Of a stretch of DNA of 64,000 bases, positions 34,636 through 43,040 are shown piece by piece. The DNA is taken from NCBI GenBank assembly GCA_037200385.1, contig JBBCGL010000001.1:4541418-4605417 (forward strand). The letters are read 5' to 3'. Within the stretch, counting starts at the first letter, position 1; every line of letters starts with the position of its first letter. The stretch is from Rhizomicrobium sp. (GTDB taxonomy: Bacteria > Pseudomonadota > Alphaproteobacteria > Micropepsales > Micropepsaceae). A program made the position numbers and the translations under genes. Below the pieces are notes generated by a model that was not told the DNA's origin, made no database searches, and saw only the letters and a list, made by a program, of their open reading frames with translations.

Positions 34636-35966
34636 CCGGCGGGGGGCGCTGCAGCCTGGGGCCGGACCGTCGCGCGCCCGACGCTCACATAGGTGAAACC
34701 CGCCGCCGCCATCTGCTGCGGGTTGTAGATGTTGCGCAGATCGACCATCAAAGGCTGCTTCAGAAGCGCCTTCACGCGCGCGATGTCCAGGGCGCGGAAT
34801 TCGTTCCACTCCGTCAGGATCGCGACGCCGTCCGCGCCCTCCAGCGCGTCATAGGAGTCCTTGCAGAGCTCGATGTTGAGCAGCTTGCGGGTCTCCTTGG
34901 CGCCCTGCGGATCGAACGCGCGGATGATCGCGCCCTTCTCCTGGAGGTGCGGCACGATCACCAGGCTGGGTGCGTCGCGCATGTCGTCGGTGTTGGGTTT
35001 GAAGGTCAGGCCGAGGATCGCGATGGTCTTGCCCGCCACGCCGCCGAAAGCCTCCTCGATCTTCTCGGCCATCGCGATCTTGCGCGCATCGTTCACCGCG
35101 ACGACCGCTTCGACCAGCCGGGTCGGTGCACCGGCGTCCTGCGCGGTCTTGCGCAGGGCGAGCGTGTCCTTCGGGAAGCAGGAACCGCCGAAGCCGGGGC
35201 CGGCATGCAGGAATTTGCCGCCGATGCGGCCGTCGAGACCGATGCCGCGCGCCACGTCCTGGACATCGGCGCCGACCTTTTCGCACAGGCTCGCCATTTC
35301 GTTGATGAAGGTGATCTTGGTGGCGAGGAAGGCGTTGGCGGCGTATTTGATCAGCTCGGAGCTCTCGCGGCTGGTGAAGACGATCGGCGTCTCGTGCAGG
35401 TAGAGCGGACGGTAGATTTCCCGCATGACCTGCCGGGCGCGGTCGGTGTCACAGCCGACGACGACACGATCGGGCCGCCGGAAATCCTCGATCGCCGATC
35501 CTTCGCGAAGGAATTCGGGGTTCGATGCCATGTCGAACGCCGCCCCCGGATTCGCGCGGCGGATGATCTCCTCGACCCTCCGGCTCGTTCCGACCGGAAC
35601 CGTGGATTTCGTCACGACGACCGTATAGCCGTCCAGCGCGGCACCGATCTCCTCGGCCGCGGCATAGACATATTGCAAGTCCGCGTCGCCATCGCCGCGC
35701 CGGCTCGGCGTGCCGACGGCGATGAATACCGCATCCGCGCCGCGCGTCGCCGCCGCGATATCGGTCTCGAAGGTCAGCCGCCCCGCTTTGACGTTGGTGT
35801 CGACAACCTGATCGAGCCCGGGCTCGAAGATCGGAATTACCCCGCGGCGCAGCGCCGCGATCTTCTCGGCGATCTTGTCGACGCAGACGACGTCGTGGCC
35901 GAATTCGGAGAGGCAGGCCCCGGAGACGAGGCCGACATAGCCCGTGCCGATCATCGCAATGCGCAT
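34632..35966 (-). CDS. ugd: UDP-glucose 6-dehydrogenase
   Basis: A 444-residue NAD-dependent enzyme oxidising UDP-glucose to UDP-glucuronate. N-terminal Rossmann [19 protein letters not shown], the [12 protein letters not shown] segment, STVPVGT and the catalytic Cys263 in [14 protein letters not shown] are present, with the C-terminal domain [17 protein letters not shown]. The product feeds the UDP-glucuronate 4-epimerase at 19.9 kb. The gene converges on cysNC with a 4-base stop overlap and is divergent from pseB. Confidence 0.96.
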   Translation of the reverse strand: MRIAMIGTGYVGLVSGACLSEFGHDVVCVDKIAEKIAALRRGVIPIFEPGLDQVVDTNVKAGRLTFETDIAAATRGADAVFIAVGTPSRRGDGDADLQYVYAAAEEIGAALDGYTVVVTKSTVPVGTSRRVEEIIRRANPGAAFDMASNPEFLREGSAIEDFRRPDRVVVGCDTDRARQVMREIYRPLYLHETPIVFTSRESSELIKYAANAFLATKITFINEMASLCEKVGADVQDVARGIGLDGRIGGKFLHAGPGFGGSCFPKDTLALRKTAQDAGAPTRLVEAVVAVNDARKIAMAEKIEEAFGGVAGKTIAILGLTFKPNTDDMRDAPSLVIVPHLQEKGAIIRAFDPQGAKETRKLLNIELCKDSYDALEGADGVAILTEWNEFRALDIARVKALLKQPLMVDLRNIYNPQQMAAAGFTYVSVGRATVRPQAAAPPAG

Positions 35967-36113
35967 GATTTACCTTTTGCTAACCGCAGGAATCTCGGGA
36001 CCAACCGCTATCACAGTTGTCTCCCGGACTGAATGACAACAATTCGAATGGTCCTGGAACCAGTTGTTAAGGACGTTCGGAGAAGACTGGCACGGTCGAA
36101 AGGACCCCTTGCC

Positions 36114-37220
36114 ATGAGCAAACCCGCCGTCGCCCTGGCGCGCATCCCGGCTCCGCTGCCGGATGAGCCCGCGACACCTGCCTTGCCGCCCGCCTCGTTC
36201 CGGGACTTCAGCCAACCTTGGCTCGATCTCAACGACAAGTCGATCCTGGTGACCGGCGGGACAGGCTCTTTCGGCAAGCATTTCCTCAAGACCGTCGTCG
36301 CCCGCTACAAGCCGCGCCGCGTCATCATCTATTCCCGCGACGAGCTCAAGCAGTCCGACATGCAGCTCGAATTCCCCATGACGCAATACCCGTTCATCCG
36401 CTACTTCATCGGCGATGTCCGCGACCGCGACCGCCTCGATCTGGCCCTTCGCGACGTCGACTACATCATCCACGCCGCTGCGCTGAAGCAGGTTCCGGCC
36501 GCGGAATACAATCCCTTCGAGTGCATTCGAACCAACGTATTCGGGGCGGAGAATATCGTCTATGCCGCGCTCCGCCGCAATGTGAAGAAGGTCATCGCGC
36601 TCTCCACCGACAAGGCCGCCAATCCCGTCAACCTCTATGGCGCGTCGAAGCTCGCCTCGGACAAGATATTCGTCGCCGCCAACAACCTGTCGGGCCATGA
36701 CGGCACCAAGTTCTCCGTCGTGCGCTACGGCAATGTGTTCGGATCGCGCGGCTCGGTCGTGCCGTTCTTCCGCAAGCTCATGGCGGACGGGGCTGACAGC
36801 CTGCCGATCACCGACCCGCGCATGACGCGCTTCTGGATCACCCTGACGCAGGGTGTGAATTTCGTGCTCTCCAGCATGGAACTGATGCGCGGCGGTGAAA
36901 TCTATGTGCCGAAGATCGCCTCGACCACGATCACCGATCTCGCGACCTTGATCAGCCCGAAGCTGGCGCAGCATATCGTCGGCATCCGTCCGGGCGAAAA
37001 GCTGCACGAGACGATGATCCCGGCGGACGACGCGCACTGGACTGTCGACATGAACGACCGCTATGTCATCCTGGCGAGCTTCGCCACGGCCGCGCGCGAG
37101 GCCTATCTGGCGCGGGGCGCCGTACCGGTGCCTGAAGGCTTCTCCTATTCGAGCGATACCAATCCCGAAGCGCTCGACGCCCGCGGTCTCCAGACCCTTC
37201 TGCAGATGGCCTATGCCTGA
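36114..37220 (+). CDS. pseB: UDP-N-acetylglucosamine 4,6-dehydratase (inverting), PseB type
   Basis: A 368-residue SDR started at the ATG at 36114, which has AAGGA about 10 bases upstream; an upstream frame to 36033 is weaker. About 40 residues of extra Pro/Ala-rich N-terminus precede the core DLNDKSILVTGGTGSFGKHF. The family motifs IIHAAALKQVPAAEYNPFE and ALSTDKAANPVNLYGASKL (Tyr175/Lys179) are present, as are RYGNVFGSRGSVVPFF and GGEIYVPKI. It dehydrates and epimerises UDP-GlcNAc to the 4-keto-6-deoxy-L-arabino sugar. pseC overlaps its end by 8 bases. Confidence 0.9.
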   Translation: MSKPAVALARIPAPLPDEPATPALPPASFRDFSQPWLDLNDKSILVTGGTGSFGKHFLKTVVARYKPRRVIIYSRDELKQSDMQLEFPMTQYPFIRYFIGDVRDRDRLDLALRDVDYIIHAAALKQVPAAEYNPFECIRTNVFGAENIVYAALRRNVKKVIALSTDKAANPVNLYGASKLASDKIFVAANNLSGHDGTKFSVVRYGNVFGSRGSVVPFFRKLMADGADSLPITDPRMTRFWITLTQGVNFVLSSMELMRGGEIYVPKIASTTITDLATLISPKLAQHIVGIRPGEKLHETMIPADDAHWTVDMNDRYVILASFATAAREAYLARGAVPVPEGFSYSSDTNPEALDARGLQTLLQMAYA

Positions 37221-38382
37221 TCGCGACGCTCCGGTTCAGGCACGGAATTTCCTGCCCTACGGGCGGCAGGAGATCGGCGATGCCGACATAAAGGCCGTCG
37301 TCGAAGCCCTTGCGTCGGACTGGCTGACGACCGGTCCGCGAGTCGGGCAATTCGAAAGGGCATTCGCGGGCTTCTGCGGCGCCGCCGAAGGCGTCGCCGT
37401 GAACAGCGGCACGGCCGCCCTGCATGCCGCGATGCGCGCGCTCAAGGTTGGTCCGGGCGACGAGGTCATCGTGCCGGCGATCACCTTTGCCGCATCGGCC
37501 AATGCTGCCGTCTACGAAGGCGCCACGCCCGTCTTCTGCGACGTGGAAGCCGACACGCTTCTGATCGATCCTGCACGTGTGGCCGCGCTCATCACGCCCC
37601 GGACCAAAGCCATCGTTGCGGTCGACTATGGCGGACAGCCGGCGGACTACGACGCCTTGCGGACGCTGACGAAAGGCAGGAACATCGCGCTGGTTGCCGA
37701 TGCCTGTCATGCGCCCGGCGCGACCTACAAGGGGCGCCCAGTCGGGACGCTCGCAGACGTAAGCTGTTTTTCCTTCCATCCCGTCAAGCACCTGACCACC
37801 TGCGAAGGCGGCATGACGCTGACGGACGATCCGTCGTTGGCCGCTCATATGCGCCGCTTCCGCAACCATGGGATCGACAGCGATCATCGCAAGCGCGAGA
37901 GCGAGGGGACCTTCGCCTATGACATGGTCGAGCTGGGCTACAACTACCGGCTGCCCGACGTGCAATGCGCCTTGGGCTTGGCGCAGCTGAGCCGCTTGCC
38001 GCAATGGGTCGCGCGGCGCCGCGCCGTTGCGGGATGGTACGCCGAGATGCTGGCGGACCTGGATCATGTCGGGCCACTAGGCGTCCACTCGGACCGAAAG
38101 CATGCCTATCACCTTTACGTCGTGCGCCTGGATTTGACGAAATTGCCGATCGACCGGGCGAAGGCGTTTGCGCATTTGCGGTCGCGCGGCATCGGCGCGA
38201 ACGTGCATTACGCACCGGTCTACCTCCACAGCTTCTATCGTGCGCGGGGCTATGAACCGGGCTTGTGTCCCGTGGCCGAAGCGACATACCGCGAAATCCT
38301 CACGCTTCCGATGTTTCCTGCGATGGAGCGATCCGACGTGGCGCGCGTGGCCGATGTGCTGCGCGAGTTGAGAAGCCTCTAG
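37213..38382 (+). CDS. pseC: UDP-4-amino-4,6-dideoxy-L-AltNAc transaminase, PseC type
   Basis: A 389-residue PLP-dependent aminotransferase. FLPYGRQEIGDADIKAVVEAL, SDWLTTGPRVGQFE, VNSGTAALHAAM, the ADACHAPGA Asp motif, the Schiff-base Lys192 (SFHPVKHLTTCEGG) and YNYRLPDVQCALGLAQL match PseC. It aminates the PseB product at C4. No PseH, PseG, PseI or PseF is seen here, so pseudaminic acid itself is not completed in this window. An aldo/keto reductase gene converges 2 bases beyond its stop. Confidence 0.88.
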   Translation: MPDRDAPVQARNFLPYGRQEIGDADIKAVVEALASDWLTTGPRVGQFERAFAGFCGAAEGVAVNSGTAALHAAMRALKVGPGDEVIVPAITFAASANAAVYEGATPVFCDVEADTLLIDPARVAALITPRTKAIVAVDYGGQPADYDALRTLTKGRNIALVADACHAPGATYKGRPVGTLADVSCFSFHPVKHLTTCEGGMTLTDDPSLAAHMRRFRNHGIDSDHRKRESEGTFAYDMVELGYNYRLPDVQCALGLAQLSRLPQWVARRRAVAGWYAEMLADLDHVGPLGVHSDRKHAYHLYVVRLDLTKLPIDRAKAFAHLRSRGIGANVHYAPVYLHSFYRARGYEPGLCPVAEATYREILTLPMFPAMERSDVARVADVLRELRSL

Positions 38383-38384
38383 CC

Positions 38385-39260
38385 TTACCAAGCCGACGGC
38401 GTCAGCACGACGTCGTCGGCGAGCGCGCATGCCGGCCAGTCCAGTTGCGGCGCGGGTGCCGCGGCGGCCTCGAGGATTTCATCGAGCTCGGCAGGCGTGG
38501 TGACGCCGACAATGGCGATATCGACCTCCGGCCGATCGAGCACGAACGCCAAGGCCGCGGCCAGCGGAGTCGTTCCGGCTTCCCGCATCGTCTCTCGCAG
38601 TCGATGCAGATGCGGCGCGGCCGGGCGCAGCCTGGGCGGAAGCTTGTCCTCGGGAAGAAACAACAGCCCCTGCAGGAACAGCGAACGGGCGTGGACGTCG
38701 ACGCCCAAATCCTTGATCTCGGCCAGTGCGCCGGTCTGCACGAGCCGCTGGTCGAGCAGGCTTAGCGGTATTTGCATGGCGTCGGGCCGAAAGCGGCGTG
38801 CCAGTGCCGCCGGGTCGTCGGCGGCATAGGCGGAAATCCCGATCCTCCCGAACAGCCCCTCCTCGCGCAAATCCAGAAGAGCGCGCCACAGGCCATCGCC
38901 ATCATCGCCCAGCAGGTCGCGCGCCGAATGCACCAGCAGGAAATCGACAGGCCGCCGTTTCAACGTCGTGGCGGACCGGCGGGCACGGGCGACGACGCCG
39001 TCGAGGCCATTCGCAAGGCCGATCGTCTTGGTGACGATACGGAACGGCGCGGTCAACGCTGCCAAGTCGCCCAACACGGCCTCGGCCGCGCCATATCCTG
39101 CCGCCGTGTCCAGCGTCCGCATGCCCGCTGCTGCCGCGCGGGTGAGGATCGCCGCCACCTCTCCCGGCGGCACCCGGCCGCGCGCGTTGGAAACGCCGTA
39201 AGCTTGCCCGAACTGGACGGTCCCCAGCCCCAGCCGTGCGACGCTGTTCTTTCGAGTCAT
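38385..39260 (-). CDS. Aldo/keto reductase family protein
   Basis: A 291-residue TIM-barrel oxidoreductase. The N-terminal RLGLGTVQFGQAYG, TLDTAAGYGAAEAVLG (active-site Asp and Tyr), IVTKTIGL (Lys) and FLLVHSARDLL (His) give the AKR tetrad. A NADPH-binding IAIVGVTTPAELDEIL lies near the C-terminus. Members of this subgroup often sit in polysaccharide or sialic/pseudaminic-acid loci. Here it is convergent with pseC and divergent from the ABC transporter, so it is not obviously in either operon. The substrate is unknown. Confidence 0.82.
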   Translation of the reverse strand: MTRKNSVARLGLGTVQFGQAYGVSNARGRVPPGEVAAILTRAAAAGMRTLDTAAGYGAAEAVLGDLAALTAPFRIVTKTIGLANGLDGVVARARRSATTLKRRPVDFLLVHSARDLLGDDGDGLWRALLDLREEGLFGRIGISAYAADDPAALARRFRPDAMQIPLSLLDQRLVQTGALAEIKDLGVDVHARSLFLQGLLFLPEDKLPPRLRPAAPHLHRLRETMREAGTTPLAAALAFVLDRPEVDIAIVGVTTPAELDEILEAAAAPAPQLDWPACALADDVVLTPSAW

Positions 39261-39321
39261 GCCGCTATTCCGTCACATCGGAGGCCGATATGATAGCTGC
39301 GTCGCGTCCCAATCCCGGCAG

Positions 39322-40227
39322 ATGATCGAAGTCGAAGACCTTGTCTATGAGTATCCCGCCACGCGGGCCCTGAAGGGTGTGTCGCTCACCGTTTCGGAGC
39401 AAACCATCACGGCCTTGGTCGGGCCAAACGGAGCCGGCAAGACGACCTTGCTGCGTTGCCTGGCCGCGCTCGACGACCCCTATTCGGGACGGGTGCGAAT
39501 CGACGGCCTCGATACGGTCGAGAGCCCCCGCGAAATCCACGCCAAGCTCGGCTATCTGCCGGATTTCTACGGTCTCTATGACGATCTGACCGTCCGCCGC
39601 TGCCTGACCTATGCCGCGCGTTCGCACGGCATCGCGTCGGCGCTGACGTCCGCGGCGGTGCAGACGGCCGCCGGCCGGGTCGGCTTGCTGGACCGGCTCG
39701 AGTCCCGGGCGGGAGAGCTGTCGCGTGGCCTGCGCCAGCGCCTCGCGATCGGCCAAGCCATCGTGCATGAACCCAAAGTGCTGCTGCTGGACGAGCCGGC
39801 CGCAGGCCTCGATCCGCAAGCGCGGCGCGACTTGTCGACGCTTTTGATCGCGTTGCGCGATCGGGGCATGACGCTGGTCGTCTCGTCCCACATCCTTGCC
39901 GAGCTGGAGGATTATTGCTCGGAGATGATCATCATCGAGAACGGACGGATCGCTGGCGGCAAGGCGATCAAGGTGCGCGACGACGCCCGGCCCCGCTACC
40001 TGATCGAGCTGGCGACGGCGCGCGCCGACTTGCGGGATTTTCTCGCCGCCAAGGGTGCGGACGTCGTCGAGGCCGACCAGACCAGGGCCGTCTTCATCTT
40101 TACACGCAATGCTGGAGCGCGAGCGAAGCTGCTGCGGGATCTGATCGGTGCCGGCTTCGACGTGGCGAGCTTCGCCGAGACCGGCAAGGCGTTGGAAGAT
40201 GCCTATTTCGCGCGGGTGGGTGCATGA
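39322..40227 (+). CDS. ABC transporter ATP-binding protein
   Basis: A 301-residue ATPase, started at the ATG of MIEVEDLVYEYPATRALKGV; a further upstream frame from 39259 overlaps the divergent reductase start and is less likely. Walker A GPNGAGKTT begins at residue 34, the Q-loop region is LGYLPDFYGLYDDLTV, the signature is LSRGLRQRLA (Arg replacing the second Gly of LSGGQ), Walker B is VLLLDEPAAGLD and the switch is SSHI. The C-terminal ~90 residues are those of CcmA/DrrA-like exporters. The permease gene overlaps by 4 bases. The cargo is unknown. Confidence 0.87.
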   Translation: MIEVEDLVYEYPATRALKGVSLTVSEQTITALVGPNGAGKTTLLRCLAALDDPYSGRVRIDGLDTVESPREIHAKLGYLPDFYGLYDDLTVRRCLTYAARSHGIASALTSAAVQTAAGRVGLLDRLESRAGELSRGLRQRLAIGQAIVHEPKVLLLDEPAAGLDPQARRDLSTLLIALRDRGMTLVVSSHILAELEDYCSEMIIIENGRIAGGKAIKVRDDARPRYLIELATARADLRDFLAAKGADVVEADQTRAVFIFTRNAGARAKLLRDLIGAGFDVASFAETGKALEDAYFARVGA

Positions 40228-41594
40228 ATCCCGAATTTACGCGCAATCTCTGGCTTGAAATGACGACGCGCCGCGTCGCGCTGATGGTCGTCCTGCTTGC
40301 GTTGCTTTTCTTTGCCGCGGCCTTGACGGGTGGAGAATGGGCTCCGTCGGAGGTCGCACTCGTGCTCTATTACGTCATCGTCGTGGTCTGGGGTACGCGG
40401 AGCGCGGCACTGGCCGTCGTGGGGGAGATTCGCGACCGGACCTGGGACGGCCAGCGCCTGTCGTCGCTCGGCGCGGGCATGATGATGTGGGGCAAGCTGT
40501 TCGGCGCCACGGTCTACAATTGGTTCGGCGGCGTGATCTGTCTTGTTTTCGTCCTCGCCGCTGTCTTGGAGCGCCATGGCGCGGTGACGGCGGTGATCGA
40601 GCTCTGCTATTTCATCGGCATCGGCGTCATCGCCCAGGCGGCGGCGCTTCTGGCAAGCCTGGTTGCGGTCGCGCGGCGGCACAACCATTCCCGGTTCGGG
40701 ATGTTCGTTTACCAGCTGGCAGGCCTCGCGGCGGCATTGGCTGTGTTCCGCGTGTGGGAGGTGGCGGATCCCGTCACGTCCGTCCTCGAACACGTGGCCG
40801 TCATCGATACCATTCCCTGGTGGGGCACGGCCGTTGATGCGCGCGTCTTCCTGCTGGTTTCGCTCGCCATCTTCTCGGCCTGGACTCTGGCGGGTTGCTA
40901 TCGCGAGATGCGGCGAGAGCTCAAGCTGCGCAACGGGCCGCTGGTTTGGTTGGCGTTCCTGCTGTTCATGGGCGTCTACGTCGCCGGCTTCGACGCATGG
41001 CTGTCGCCCAAAATGACCGCATGGGACGCCGTGGGGCTTCGGCTGCTGCTGGCGGGAACGGCCTTCGGCATCTTGACCTATCTTATGGTGCTTCTCGAAC
41101 CGAAGGACCGCGTGCACTACCGGTGGATGCTGGCGCAGTTGCGCGGCGGCAGGATCGGCGGCCTGCTTGCGGGTGCGCAAGCCTGGATGATGAGCTATGG
41201 CGCGACCTTCGCGGTCGCGGCGGCGCTGTCGCTCTGGTTGTTGCGCGATCCCCTGGCGGCGCGGGAAGGGCAGCCGCTGATCGTTGCCGCCATGGGCTTT
41301 GTCACGCGCGACGTTGCCTTGTTCGTCCTGCTGCAAACCGCATCGACCCGGCGACGCGGCGACGTGGCGGCGCTGACCGTCTTGTTCGCGCTATACGTGC
41401 TGGTGCCATACATCCTGGCGGCGTTGAAGGCCGACAGCGTGTTGTTTCTATTCTATCCGCAGCGGCAGGCGCCGGGCTGGATCGGCGCGGGCGCGGCCTG
41501 GGCCGAAGCCCTGGTCGTCCTGGCCGTGACGCTGACCCGGCTTGGGCTGCCCATGCGGGAGGCGGAAGCGCCGATCGTTCAATCGGCCAGATAG
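40224..41594 (+). CDS. Predicted ABC-2-type transporter permease
   Basis: A 456-residue protein with roughly ten to twelve hydrophobic spans, for instance VALMVVLLALLFFAAAL, LVWLAFLLFMGVYVAGF and DVALFVLLQTA. The early motif IRDRTWDGQRLSSLGAGMM resembles the coupling region of ABC-2 membrane subunits. It is twice the size of a minimal six-span permease, so one chain may supply both halves. Its ATG overlaps the ATPase stop (ATGA), so the two form a dedicated transporter. Substrate is unknown; export of an envelope component is a reasonable guess. It ends convergent with, and overlapping by 16 bases, the DUF6285 gene. Confidence 0.72.
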   Translation: MNPEFTRNLWLEMTTRRVALMVVLLALLFFAAALTGGEWAPSEVALVLYYVIVVVWGTRSAALAVVGEIRDRTWDGQRLSSLGAGMMMWGKLFGATVYNWFGGVICLVFVLAAVLERHGAVTAVIELCYFIGIGVIAQAAALLASLVAVARRHNHSRFGMFVYQLAGLAAALAVFRVWEVADPVTSVLEHVAVIDTIPWWGTAVDARVFLLVSLAIFSAWTLAGCYREMRRELKLRNGPLVWLAFLLFMGVYVAGFDAWLSPKMTAWDAVGLRLLLAGTAFGILTYLMVLLEPKDRVHYRWMLAQLRGGRIGGLLAGAQAWMMSYGATFAVAAALSLWLLRDPLAAREGQPLIVAAMGFVTRDVALFVLLQTASTRRRGDVAALTVLFALYVLVPYILAALKADSVLFLFYPQRQAPGWIGAGAAWAEALVVLAVTLTRLGLPMREAEAPIVQSAR

Positions 41595-41950
41595 CGTCTC
41601 AACCCGCCATAGCCGGGCTGATCGATCGCGACCTTGTCGCGGGTCGTGAGCGCAAGATGGTCGGCGAGGCCCGGCGTTTCGAGGTCGAGGCGCCCTTCCC
41701 GGATCGCGGCGCACAATTCGCGGTTCAGCGCCTCCAGCCGGCCGTCATGGCCGAGCAGTCCGACAAGGCGGGCGCGCTCCGCCTCGCCGGCGCCGCCGCC
41801 ATATTCCAATTCCCGAGCCACGATGCCGAGCGCATTGGCGGCGACGCGGGCATGGAAAGCCGTGTGGCCCTTCAGTTCGGGCATGGCACGCTGCTCCAGG
41901 AAGTCGCGCACCGCCGTGACGAGTTCGAGGATGGAAGGTTGATCCATCAT
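41579..41950 (-). CDS. DUF6285-like small protein
   Basis: A 123-residue cytoplasmic protein: PSILELVTAVRDFLEQR, FHARVAANALGIVARELE, LTTRDKVAIDQPGY. This pattern is that of a small helical family (DUF6285) routinely encoded next to acyl-CoA-dehydrogenase-associated phosphotransferases. Its start (ATGATG) lies 2 bases after the stop of just such a phosphotransferase gene, so they are one operon. No function is established. It may be an accessory factor of the phosphotransferase. Confidence 0.75.
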   Translation of the reverse strand: MMDQPSILELVTAVRDFLEQRAMPELKGHTAFHARVAANALGIVARELEYGGGAGEAERARLVGLLGHDGRLEALNRELCAAIREGRLDLETPGLADHLALTTRDKVAIDQPGYGGLRRYLAD

Positions 41951-41952
41951 GC

Positions 41953-42951
41953 TCAGAGCTTTCCCCGGATGATCAGGTTGACCAGGTCGATCTCGTTCTC
42001 CGAAGAGCGCCGGCCGATGGCGGCACGCTCCACCGAGCGGTCGCGCACGAAGCCCTGGTACATGCTCATGCACATCACGCCCCATTTGAGCGAGCCGTAG
42101 ACGATCCAGGTGCGCGCGTCTTCCTCGCTGACATGTCCGCCGCCCGCGGCTTCGTAGCCTGCAAGAAGATCGGCGAGATCGCCGAAGCCGCCCACGACTT
42201 TCTCCTGAACGCCGAAACGCCAGGAGTTGGTGCAGATCCATCCGATATCTTCCAGCGGGTCGCCGATATGCGTCAGTTCCCAGTCGAGCGCCGCTTCCAC
42301 GCCCTGGGGTGAGATCAACAGGTTTCCGTGCCGGAAATCGCCATGCACCAGCGTCTGGCGCTGGGCGCCGGCCATGCGCGGCTCCAGCCATTTGAACGCC
42401 ATCTCGAAGACGGGATGGGGATAGTCATAAAGATCGTAGGTATCGCGGTAGCGACGCAGCTGTGTCGGGCCGTCGACCGCAGGGAGTGCAGCGCGCAGCG
42501 CCGGCGTCAGCTCTACGGCATGGATGCGCGCCAGCACTTCGCCGCATTGCCGCGCGAGGTCGCCGCGCACCGCGTCGAATTCCTTGTCGCGGAGTATCTT
42601 GCGCGCGATGGTCTCGCCGGAAAGACGGTCCATCACATAGCCCTGGCCGATGGCGTCCTGCTCCCGAAGGACATAGCGCACGCGCGGCGCGCGCACGCCG
42701 GCAGCGCGCGAGGCTTCGATGGCGACGGCTTCGGTCTCCAGTGGAACGGCGGTCGATGTTTCGCTCGCGACGCGCGGCGCGCCGCCCGGCGTGCGGCGGA
42801 GGATCAGCGGAATCGTGCCGGCGTCCGTCACGGCGTCGAACGACCAGGTCTCCTGGCTCGCGCCGCCCGAGAGCCGCGTCATTGCTTGGAGGCGCGCGCC
42901 GGGAAGGGCCCCCTGGAGGGCGCTTTGCAAAGCGGGAACAAAATCTGTCAT
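41953..42951 (-). CDS. Phosphotransferase (APH/ACAD10-like kinase) family protein
   Basis: A 332-residue aminoglycoside-phosphotransferase-fold protein. N-terminal lobe: LSGGASQETWSFDAV, ILRRTPGGAPR with the ATP-site basic residues. Catalytic loop: LVHGDFRHGNLLI (HGD). Metal-binding motif: ALDWELTHIGDPLEDIGW. These are the hallmarks of the ACAD10/11-associated kinases thought to phosphorylate 4-hydroxyacyl-CoA during fatty-acid or hydroxyacid breakdown. A partner acyl-CoA dehydrogenase is not adjacent; the nearest is at 56.4 kb. It is divergent from the PagL-like gene. Confidence 0.85.
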   Translation of the reverse strand: MTDFVPALQSALQGALPGARLQAMTRLSGGASQETWSFDAVTDAGTIPLILRRTPGGAPRVASETSTAVPLETEAVAIEASRAAGVRAPRVRYVLREQDAIGQGYVMDRLSGETIARKILRDKEFDAVRGDLARQCGEVLARIHAVELTPALRAALPAVDGPTQLRRYRDTYDLYDYPHPVFEMAFKWLEPRMAGAQRQTLVHGDFRHGNLLISPQGVEAALDWELTHIGDPLEDIGWICTNSWRFGVQEKVVGGFGDLADLLAGYEAAGGGHVSEEDARTWIVYGSLKWGVMCMSMYQGFVRDRSVERAAIGRRSSENEIDLVNLIIRGKL

Positions 42952-43040
42952 GGCCGAATCCTACACGATACCGTTGCGGAACCTGCAACCGCCGCCGGCA
43001 CCGTGCTATAGTTTCCCTGCACCGCAGGGTGGTCATCTCT

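Noticed and set aside
36114-38382. Complete pseudaminic acid pathway
   Set aside because: Only PseB and PseC are identifiable; PseH, PseG, PseI and PseF were looked for and not found in this window.
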